DNA from: an uncultured Lachnospiraceae bacterium
GTDB taxonomy: Bacteria; Bacillota; Clostridia; Lachnospirales; Lachnospiraceae
Direction: 5' to 3'
Assembly (NCBI GenBank): GCA_910583835.1
Contig: CAJTYM010000087.1
Coordinates: 1-5,028 of the forward strand
DNA: 5,028 bases
The notes under the pieces: model-generated
What the model was told of the DNA's origin: nothing
Seen by the model: only the letters and a program-made list of their open reading frames with translations
Databases searched by the model: none
Part shown: positions 1 to 3,839 of the stretch, in pieces
How the letters are laid out: every line of letters begins with the position of its first letter
Position numbering within the stretch: position 1 is the first letter of the stretch
Made by a program: the position numbers and the translations under genes

Positions 1-93
1 CTCACAAGAGCCCCTTGTTAGCGTGTCCTATTTCCCCACCCCGTGAAAAGTAACTTTACTAAAGATTTATCTACAGATTTTAGCAGAAATCCC

Positions 94-122
94 TTGAAAC
101 ATTTCACATTCAATGGTATTAT
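94..122 (+). promoter_or_regulatory. Promoter of the antisense/antitoxin RNA
   Basis: A -35 box TTGAAA (94-99) and a -10 box TATTAT (117-122) are separated by exactly 17 bp, a sigma-A/sigma-70 type arrangement. The predicted start is near 129-131. No open reading frame or ribosome site follows; instead the sequence runs through three small hairpins into a strong terminator about 100 nt later. The promoter therefore most likely drives a small non-coding RNA facing the toxin gene at 227-343. Inferred from sequence; transcription start not known. Confidence 0.6.
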
Positions 123-136
123 AACAATATAAAGGG

Positions 137-162
137 AAAGCACCCACTCCAAAGGTGGATGC
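137..162 (-). terminator. Candidate terminator of the toxin mRNA
   Basis: Read on the minus strand, GCATCCAC (162-155) pairs with GTGGGTGC (147-140) around a 7-nt loop and is followed by TTTCCCTTTATATT. The one non-Watson-Crick position is a G-U pair in minus-strand RNA but a C-A mismatch in plus-strand RNA, which favours a minus-strand function. The downstream U tract is broken by CCC, so termination may be leaky. It would end the toxin transcript inside the region covered by the antisense RNA. Confidence 0.4.
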
Positions 163-194
163 CTCTCGATTGGGAAAATGCTCTATTGAGCACC

Positions 195-228
195 GCCTAA
201 CCTGTTGGCAGACAGGTTAGGCATTTTT
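195..228 (+). terminator. Rho-independent terminator of the antisense RNA
   Basis: A perfect 11-bp inverted repeat GCCTAACCTGT (195-205) / ACAGGTTAGGC (212-222) encloses the 6-nt loop TGGCAG and is followed by ATTTTTAT on the plus strand. The minus-strand side has no T run next to the stem, so it is directional and ends the plus-strand RNA. Its last bases overlap the stop codon of the toxin gene. Confidence 0.8.
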
Positions 229-343
229 ATTTCTTCTTACTTCTCTTATCGAGAAAGGTCAGAAACGCAACAATCAAACTTCCAAAGGATATCAGCAAGC
301 CAATAATCCCCATGAATATTAAAATAATATCCGCAGCTGTCAT
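227..343 (-). CDS. Small holin-like toxin peptide (Hol_Tox type), 38 aa
   Basis: This micro-gene encodes a 38-residue peptide starting MTAADIILIF and ending LDKRSKKK. Residues 6-31 form one uncharged hydrophobic segment (I, L, F, G, V, A) that fits a single membrane-spanning helix. It is preceded by a single acid (D5) and followed by a basic tail (K33, R34, K36-K38). This one-helix plus lysine-rich-tail pattern, with the short MTxxDxI-like start, matches the putative holin-like toxin family of Firmicutes (Hol_Tox), related to type I toxins such as TxpA. Such peptides depolarise or disturb the membrane when over-produced. The ATG at 343 has an excellent ribosome site GGGAGGT (351-357) 7 nt upstream, and a promoter lies at 435-463. 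A convergent RNA overlaps its 3' end. The gene is real on ribosome site, composition and promoter; toxicity is inferred from family. Confidence 0.8.
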   Translation of the reverse strand: MTAADIILIFMGIIGLLISFGSLIVAFLTFLDKRSKKK

Positions 344-350
344 GATACGC

Positions 351-398
351 ACCTCCCTTCCTATGTATTCCGGAGAACCGGTCATTGGCTCGGGAGGC
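351..398 (-). promoter_or_regulatory. Self-complementary toxin leader that can hide the ribosome site
   Basis: In the predicted toxin mRNA the ribosome site GGGAGGT (357-351 on the minus strand) is matched by an upstream GCCTCCC (398-392), giving 6 Watson-Crick pairs plus one G-U. The 34-nt interval contains a nested CCGG/CCGG hairpin (370-373/378-381), which would bring the arms together. The leader is about 85 nt from the predicted start near 428. Ribosome-site sequestration is a common safeguard of type I toxin mRNAs; here it is read from the sequence only. Confidence 0.45.
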
Positions 399-428
399 TA
401 CCGCCCCTGTCATGGGCACTTTTCCGCA

Positions 429-464
429 ATTGAAATTCTACTACAGTCCGACAGGGATTTCAAT
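429..464. repeat. 8-bp inverted repeat across the toxin promoter
   Basis: ATTGAAAT (429-436) and ATTTCAAT (457-464) are perfect inverted copies separated by 20 bp. The right arm contains the -35 box of the toxin promoter, and the left arm overlaps the -10 box and the expected start region. It could be a repressor operator, or a chance result of A/T-rich promoter sequence. Confidence 0.35.
435..463 (-). promoter_or_regulatory. Promoter of the small toxin gene
   Basis: On the minus strand, TTGAAA (463-458) and TAGAAT (440-435) are separated by 17 bp. The predicted start near 428 leaves a leader of about 85 nt before the toxin ATG at 343. The -35 sequence is the same hexamer as in the antisense RNA promoter. 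An inverted repeat (429-464) covers this promoter. Confidence 0.6.
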
Positions 465-477
465 CAGATTCTCTTTT

Positions 478-521
478 CATGGAATATGTGGCAAGTGTTC
501 CATATATCCATGTAAACATGG
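478..521. repeat. Two overlapping, mutually exclusive hairpins between deoD and the toxin promoter
   Basis: Hairpin 1 pairs 478-491 with 500-512: 13 pairs including one G-U, one bulged A at 484, and an 8-nt loop. Hairpin 2 pairs CCATG (508-512) with CATGG (517-521) around TAAA. They share 508-512, so only one can form at a time. Hairpin 1 is better in plus-strand RNA, because its G-U becomes C-A on the other strand. Neither is followed directly by a T run, so neither is a clear terminator for deoD. Function unknown. Confidence 0.4.
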
Positions 522-576
522 CTATTTTCCTAAGTGCCCTGTGGGTGCATTGCTCGCGGAAATAAAAAACTTTTCC

Positions 577-1296
577 TTATGCTGAGACCCTCACCGCTGT
601 CTCCAGCGCAATCTCAATCATCTTGCCAAAGCCAACCTGCCGCTGCTCGGAAGTCAGTTCCTCCGCACGGTAAAGGTGGTCTGAAATCGTCAGGATACAG
701 AGCGCATGTTTGCCCGCCCTTGCCGCATTCAGATATAGTGCCCCGCTCTCCATCTCCACTGCCAGCACGCCCATTTTCTTATAGCAGTCCTTAGAACGCT
801 CAGAATAGAACGCATCTTCCGAGAGAATATTTCCTACCCTTACCTCCGTTCCCAAGTCCTTGGCGCTTTCCACCGCGGTACTTAAGAGACGGTAATCCGC
901 CAGCGGCGCCAAATGCCCGGGACATGCAAACTGGTCTGGGTAATCCGAGACAACGGTTGCCCCCATGCCGATTACCACATCCATGACATTCACGTCATCC
1001 TGGATTGCCCCTGCGGAACCCACGCGGATAATGTTATCGACATCATAGAAATGGAACAGTTCATAGGAATAGATGCCAATGGACGGCATTCCCATGCCGG
1101 AACCCATCACCGACAGTTCCTTGCCTTTGTATGTTCCGGTATATGCCAGCATTCCCCTCACCTGATTGACGCAGCGCGGCTGCTGCAGATAAGTCTCTGC
1201 GATGAATTTGGCACGTAAGGGGTCTCCGGGCATCAGGACGGTTTTTGCAAAATCGCCTGCCTTTGCTTCGATATGGGGTGTTGGTATGTTTGCCAT
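577..1296 (-). CDS. deoD: Purine nucleoside phosphorylase, DeoD type
   Basis: This cytosolic enzyme splits purine (deoxy)ribonucleosides with phosphate to the free base and (deoxy)ribose-1-phosphate in purine salvage. The 239-residue length is normal for the hexameric DeoD (PNP/UDP family) type. Recognisable active-site elements are H8, the phosphate loop MPGDPLRAK (22-30, with G24 and R28), R47, RVGSAGA (91-97, with R91 and S94), the EMES ribose site (M182, E183) and the catalytic SDH motif (D206) with R219. All the expected key residues are present, so the enzyme should be active. The start at 1296 is chosen over an in-frame ATG at 1344 because AGGAGG (1305-1310) sits 8 nt upstream and the family begins M-x-x-x-P-T-P-H. 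Only 16 nt separate it from the vapC stop, with no credible promoter between them, so it is probably co-transcribed with vapBC. No clear terminator follows it. Confidence 0.95.
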   Translation of the reverse strand: MANIPTPHIEAKAGDFAKTVLMPGDPLRAKFIAETYLQQPRCVNQVRGMLAYTGTYKGKELSVMGSGMGMPSIGIYSYELFHFYDVDNIIRVGSAGAIQDDVNVMDVVIGMGATVVSDYPDQFACPGHLAPLADYRLLSTAVESAKDLGTEVRVGNILSEDAFYSERSKDCYKKMGVLAVEMESGALYLNAARAGKHALCILTISDHLYRAEELTSEQRQVGFGKMIEIALETAVRVSA

Positions 1297-1304
1297 AAGT
1301 TTTT

Positions 1305-1310
1305 CCTCCT
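1305..1310 (-). promoter_or_regulatory. Ribosome binding site deciding the deoD start
   Basis: A perfect AGGAGG lies 8 nt upstream of the ATG at 1296 and directly after the vapC stop codon (1313-1315). It rules out the longer in-frame start at 1344, which lies inside vapC. Its position suggests independent re-initiation on a shared vapBC-deoD mRNA. Confidence 0.8.
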
Positions 1311-1312
1311 TT

Positions 1313-1714
1313 TTATAAAGCCCAATTCTCAAGCTGCAATCCATTTACACGCATGAATTCTCTGGTATTATTCGTAACAACTGTGCAGCCTAACGACTTC
1401 GCATGTCCTGCTATCAACATATCTAACGGTCCAATAGGTTTCCCCGCTTTTTCCAAATCCGCTCGTATTTTACCATAACTTTCAGCCGCATAAGAATCAA
1501 AGTCCATAATTTCAATACCAGCTAAAAGCAATGCTAATGCCACTCTGTTCTTTTCTATCGATTGGCTCTTCTCAACACCATGGACCAATTCCGCATATGT
1601 TACTGAAGAAATGCATATCTCCGATGGATCATGCTCCTGCAATTTAAGAAATACTTGCTCCGGTTTGTGCCTTATTGCATAGATACATATATTTGTGTCT
1701 AACATGTATCTCAT
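1313..1714 (-). CDS. vapC: VapC toxin, PIN-domain ribonuclease
   Basis: This is the toxin half of a type II toxin-antitoxin pair, a magnesium-dependent PIN-domain RNase. It has 133 residues, the usual VapC length. The acidic active-site residues are in place: D6 in MLDTN, E42 in YAELVHG and D98 in GPLDMLIAGHA. A further conserved block, VTNNTREF (113-120), carries N116 and E119, followed by the typical GLQLENW ending. The GPxDxxIAGHA and TNNxREF blocks resemble the enterobacterial VapC/MvpT branch, whose members cut initiator tRNA; that target is known for relatives and only inferred here. The ATG overlaps the vapB stop (ATGA, 1711-1714), indicating translational coupling so that antitoxin is made first. 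deoD follows 16 nt downstream. All catalytic residues are intact. Confidence 0.93.
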   Translation of the reverse strand: MRYMLDTNICIYAIRHKPEQVFLKLQEHDPSEICISSVTYAELVHGVEKSQSIEKNRVALALLLAGIEIMDFDSYAAESYGKIRADLEKAGKPIGPLDMLIAGHAKSLGCTVVTNNTREFMRVNGLQLENWAL

Positions 1715-1941
1715 AAATCTTCACGCTCCTGTCTCATTTCACCAGTTCTGCCCTCCTCCATAAAATCCTCAGAAAACATATCTATCGCCTGCATAAATGA
1801 ATTCCACTTATTCGTTTTCGGCATAAGCATAACTACATCGCCAATTCTATTCACTGCAACTTCGTCTGTATGGAACCTATATTCTTTGGGCAGCCTAACC
1901 GCCTGACTTCTGCCATTTTCAAAAACTTTAGCCGTCATCAT
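1711..1941 (-). CDS. vapB: VapB antitoxin, AbrB/SpoVT-type DNA-binding protein
   Basis: This is the antitoxin partner of the VapC encoded directly downstream. It has 76 residues. Residues about 2-45 show the swapped-hairpin AbrB/MazE/SpoVT DNA-binding fold signature KVFENGRSQAVRLPKEYR, with a hydrophobic strand VVMLMP (36-41). The acidic/basic tail (about 57-76, DFMEEG through QEREDL) resembles the tail with which related VapB proteins plug the VapC active site. Dimers of this family bind their own promoter, and a palindromic GTATATAC lies in the promoter here. The start at 1941 is chosen because GGAG (1951-1954) is 9 nt upstream; the next codon is also ATG, so initiation one residue later is possible. 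An apparent extension to 2055 runs across the promoter and into the IS and is not coding. The stop overlaps the vapC start by 4 nt. Confidence 0.92.
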   Translation of the reverse strand: MMTAKVFENGRSQAVRLPKEYRFHTDEVAVNRIGDVVMLMPKTNKWNSFMQAIDMFSEDFMEEGRTGEMRQEREDL

Positions 1942-1950
1942 TATTACCAA

Positions 1951-1956
1951 CTCCTT
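1951..1956 (-). promoter_or_regulatory. Ribosome binding site deciding the vapB start
   Basis: AAGGAG lies 9 nt upstream of the first of two tandem ATG codons (1941 and 1938). It supports the 76-residue form and excludes the 114-residue reading from 2055. Confidence 0.7.
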
Positions 1957-1965
1957 TTTAATTAT

Positions 1966-1995
1966 AGTATATACCAAAATATATATCTTAGTCAA
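1966..1995 (-). promoter_or_regulatory. vapBC(-deoD) promoter
   Basis: On the minus strand, TTGACT (1995-1990) and TATACT (1971-1966) are separated by 18 bp. The predicted start near 1959 would give a short leader before vapB. The spacer is almost pure A/T. The IS end at 2013 lies 17 bp upstream of the -35, so the core promoter survives but any upstream activating DNA has been replaced by IS sequence. Confidence 0.6.
1967..1974. promoter_or_regulatory. Candidate VapBC operator palindrome
   Basis: The perfect 8-bp palindrome GTATATAC overlaps the -10 box of the vapBC promoter. A TATATAT-rich arm follows at 1979-1986. VapB-type proteins autoregulate by binding palindromes in their own promoter, so this is the natural candidate. 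It is short, and A/T-rich palindromes are common. Confidence 0.4.
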
Positions 1996-2012
1996 GAAAC
2001 TCCATAACAAGT

Positions 2013-2029
2013 CAGCTTTGACGCTTAAA
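2013..2029 (+). repeat. IS terminal inverted repeat, left end
   Basis: CAGCTTTGACGCTTAAA matches the reverse complement of the right end at 3670-3686, with a single G/A difference at 2023. It marks the transposase 3' side of the element, 17 bp upstream of the vapBC -35 box. Confidence 0.8.
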
Positions 2030-2182
2030 TTTATGATTACTTTCTTAGAGCACATCAGATTCTATTTTTTCATATCCTATTATCCTTACCATCCGATTTG
2101 AGACATAAAATCCCTGTGTCCTGTTCCGTACCTTCTTTTCTTTATCGTCTATCCTTCCATCACCACCTCTCCCTAATGTTTT

Positions 2183-3460
2183 CTATATAAACCGTATCTG
2201 CATCTTCTGATCTAGCTCTTCCTTATATTCTTCCAGCAACAGTTCCTTCATGGATTCCAGCATCCTCTTATGTTTCTGTTCCATACTCTGCTTTACTTTC
2301 TTCCATATCCGTTCCCATGCCTCCAGAAACTGTCCGATCATATGCCCGATCTGAATCAAATAATAATGGTTTTTCAACGCCTGGTAATTCCTACTGTACA
2401 AATGCTCCAGATAGTATCCATGATTCTTTTGTGCATTGAAACCCTCATTTTCAATTCTCCAGCGCATCCTTCCCCTCTCTGTCAGACCAGCTACATTTTT
2501 TCGGGTAACAGGCAGATCCGTCAAAAACCAGGATTCTTTTCGGATGATTTCTGCATTCCCTTTTTTCTTCCCCTTTTTACAGATTTGTTCTTGATATTCC
2601 CCGTATTCTGCCAGATTCACCTTATACCCTTTATAATCAATCTCTGTTACATAATCATACCATTCCTCCCCAGTCTTTCTCTTGTACTCCTGGTAGTTCT
2701 TTTCAATCCCCTTCAATTTCCGGTATTCCGTTCCAATCGTAGGAATACTCCCTTCCTTATATCGCAGAATATATTTCCAGTTCTTTCCCTTACATCTTTC
2801 AAAGAAACCTTCACAGGCATACAAGCTGTCACCGCACAGGCAGATTGGCAGCCTTGGAAATGCTTGTTTCAGCTTATCCATTAAACGCCAGCACGCTTTC
2901 CTTTCACAATCCTGTTTCTCCATCTCTTTCCCATTTTCATTGTCTGCAAATTCCGTTTGAATACTGATGAGGATTTTCGGGTGCAGCACCAGTTTCGCCT
3001 CCAACACATAATAATAGTTTTCCTGGCACTCCTTTTCCGTCCCTTTGTTATGGATCCGGTGCAGGCTCTTCCCGTCCAATTCTCCGCGGCTGCTGCAAAG
3101 CTGCGTCCCGTCTATAATAACCTGCCAGTATTTTCCCCTGATACGCATGTCTTCAAATACCCGGCTGCGCAGCAATCTGCGGCACAGGCGGTTGACCACA
3201 TCCTGCAGGTTTTCCGGCTCCAGTTTTTCCAGATACCGGTTGATGGTCTCCCAATAAGGCAATTCATCCACTACGGCTTCTTCTTTGCACAACGTCCAGA
3301 CATTTTTTATCATGGTTTCCGAATTGAATTCTTCACTTGTTTTCCGCATACTGCTGATGTAAAATAAAGAAGAAAGAATACGGGTCATGAGAAGTGTCAC
3401 ACCCGGATAAGTAATATAACCTTGATTCCGGGGATCTGGTAGTTGTTTTAATAATGGCAA
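2183..3460 (-). CDS. IS transposase, DDE (IS4-like), start region disturbed
   Basis: The long open frame encodes at least 425 residues of a cut-and-paste transposase with an RNase-H-like DDE core. Candidate catalytic acids are D117 in VIIDGTQ, D211 in CLCGDSLYA and E337 in RWRIENEGF, with the following K345 giving a YREK-like signature of the IS4 group. The C-terminal region (about 380-425) is strongly charged (KK, EE, QK), as often seen after the catalytic core. The first codon used here (3460) is TTG with no ribosome site. The frame stays open upstream for at least 32 more sensible residues (DNA 3461-3556; IKITRREAREHLEQF and onward), so the real protein is longer. The only good ribosome site and ATG (3565-3580) are in another frame; see the separate entry. 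It may be inactive, or translated poorly. Function as transposase is secure, exact family is not. Confidence 0.85.
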   Translation of the reverse strand: MPLLKQLPDPRNQGYITYPGVTLLMTRILSSLFYISSMRKTSEEFNSETMIKNVWTLCKEEAVVDELPYWETINRYLEKLEPENLQDVVNRLCRRLLRSRVFEDMRIRGKYWQVIIDGTQLCSSRGELDGKSLHRIHNKGTEKECQENYYYVLEAKLVLHPKILISIQTEFADNENGKEMEKQDCERKACWRLMDKLKQAFPRLPICLCGDSLYACEGFFERCKGKNWKYILRYKEGSIPTIGTEYRKLKGIEKNYQEYKRKTGEEWYDYVTEIDYKGYKVNLAEYGEYQEQICKKGKKKGNAEIIRKESWFLTDLPVTRKNVAGLTERGRMRWRIENEGFNAQKNHGYYLEHLYSRNYQALKNHYYLIQIGHMIGQFLEAWERIWKKVKQSMEQKHKRMLESMKELLLEEYKEELDQKMQIRFI

Positions 3461-3567
3461 AAGATCTGGAAAATGATGTCGGATCAGCTTAGCTAATTCG
3501 CAGGCAAGGTGAAACTGTTCCAGGTGTTCCCTGGCCTCTCTTCTTGTAATCTTTATTCTTGCTTCAT
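3461..3567 (-). pseudogene. 5' end of the transposase gene, out of frame with its ATG
   Basis: AGGAGG (3575-3580) stands 7 nt upstream of an ATG at 3567, an ideal start, but that frame reads only M-K-Q-E and then TAA (3555-3553). The transposase frame is open across the same DNA: codons from 3556 downward give IKITRREAREHLEQFHLA and then run without interruption into the body at 3460. Restoring one A in the GAATAAAG tract near 3553-3557 would give MKQEIKITRRE and a 461-residue protein. The simplest reading is a one-base deletion that disconnects the start. Alternatives are a programmed frameshift, a non-ATG start (ATA, ATT or TTG), or a sequencing error in an A-rich tract. Confidence 0.55.
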
Positions 3568-3618
3568 GGTAGAACCTCCTCTCTTTTATGGGTAGTGCGA
3601 AAAAATAGTTTGTTGCTA

Positions 3619-3646
3619 ATTCTATTATCTCGTATTATCCCGTAAA
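3619..3646 (-). promoter_or_regulatory. Candidate transposase promoter
   Basis: TTTACG (3646-3641) and TAGAAT (3624-3619) on the minus strand are separated by 16 bp, inside the right IS end and about 50 nt before the ATG at 3567. The -35 matches consensus at only 4 of 6 positions, consistent with the weak promoters usual for transposases. Tentative. Confidence 0.35.
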
Positions 3647-3669
3647 ATGGGAGGTTTTTTTATGATTTT

Positions 3670-3686
3670 TTTAAGTGTCAAAGCTG
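3670..3686 (-). repeat. IS terminal inverted repeat, right end
   Basis: TTTAAGTGTCAAAGCTG is the inverted partner of 2013-2029 (16/17). It marks the transposase 5' side of the element; chromosomal sequence resumes near 3687. Confidence 0.8.
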
Positions 3687-3778
3687 TCCGTTAATGCAAA
3701 CCGTTAGAGTAACCGAAACTAGTGGATTTTTTTGTGTGTTTGAAACTTAAGCCTAAAAAACAGTATGTCTTTCAGCGG

Positions 3779-3816
3779 CCTCCGCTTCAAGCGGGGGTGA
3801 TGATTAGTGAAATCAT
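3779..3816. repeat. Two tandem hairpins downstream of the nucleoside hydrolase gene
   Basis: The first pairs CCTCCGC (3779-3785) with GCGGGGG (3791-3797), 7 bp with one G-U in plus-strand RNA, loop TTCAA. The second pairs ATGATT (3800-3805) with AATCAT (3811-3816), loop AGTGA. They lie 23 nt beyond the stop of the minus-strand gene and may stabilise or end its mRNA, but there is no adjacent T run on either strand. A TTTTTT lies about 20 nt further along the minus strand (3760-3755). The rest of 3687-3839 holds no recognisable gene. Confidence 0.4.
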
Positions 3817-3839
3817 AATTATCTTCTTTTCATAAACTA

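Larger units (their letters stand above)
129..228 (+). ncRNA. Candidate antisense antitoxin RNA, about 100 nt
   Basis: A short untranslated transcript is predicted between the promoter at 94-122 and the terminator at 195-228. Visible structure in order: an imperfect stem 140-147/155-162; a 5-bp stem TGCTC/GAGCA (179-183/188-192) with a TATT loop; and the 11-bp terminator stem 195-205/212-222. It converges on the small toxin gene (227-343, minus strand) and reaches the last bases of its stop codon, so it would be fully complementary to the toxin 3' UTR over roughly 90 nt. This is the arrangement of type I systems such as txpA/RatA, where the RNA pairs with the toxin mRNA 3' region and promotes its decay or blocks translation. 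The role is inferred from layout; the family is not recognised by name. The 5' end may be off by a few nt. Confidence 0.6.
2013..3686 (-). mobile_element. Insertion sequence, about 1.67 kb, DDE transposase, IS4-like
   Basis: The element is bounded by 17-bp terminal inverted repeats that match at 16 of 17 positions (2013-2029 and 3670-3686). It carries a single long transposase frame on the minus strand with only short flanking stretches (about 150 bp after the gene and about 100 bp before it). No target-site duplication is visible directly outside the repeats: the left flank ends AACAAGT and the right flank begins TCCGTTA. The true tips may therefore differ by a few bp, or the element rearranged after insertion. 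It is oriented like vapBC and lies just upstream of their promoter. IS family assignment by eye is uncertain. Confidence 0.8.

Noticed and set aside
4..18. Short inverted repeat ACAAG/CTTGT at the left edge
   Set aside because: The stem is only 5 bp with no T run or neighbouring gene; it is likely chance, or the edge of a feature cut off by the window.
414..539. Inverted pair GGGCACTT (414-421) / AAGTGCCC (532-539)
   Set aside because: Eight bp over a 110-bp gap is not convincing without conservation, and it does not bracket a sensible unit.
312..794. Plus-strand open frames at 312-515, 385-585 and 534-794
   Set aside because: They lie across the toxin leader and spacer and run antisense into the deoD 3' end, have no ribosome sites, and give peptides of no recognisable character.
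1297..1344. Longer DeoD start at 1344
   Set aside because: It has no ribosome site, lies inside vapC, and the family begins close to the PTPH motif right after the 1296 start.
1313..1345. Possible deoD promoter at the vapC end (TTGCAG, 16 bp, TATAAA)
   Set aside because: The -35 is poor and the start it would give falls on the deoD ribosome site, leaving it unusable.
1942..2055. N-terminal extension of VapB to 114 residues
   Set aside because: It would translate the -10/-35 region and the IS terminal repeat; the ribosome site at 1951-1956 and the family start pattern fix the start at 1941.
2270..3367. Plus-strand frames of 70-204 residues within the IS
   Set aside because: They are shadows of the transposase coding strand, with no ribosome site or family resemblance.
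3638..3661. Plus-strand terminator-like TCCC/GGGA stem followed by a T run in the right IS end
   Set aside because: The stem is only 4 bp with a 7-nt loop and there is no plus-strand gene upstream for it to end.
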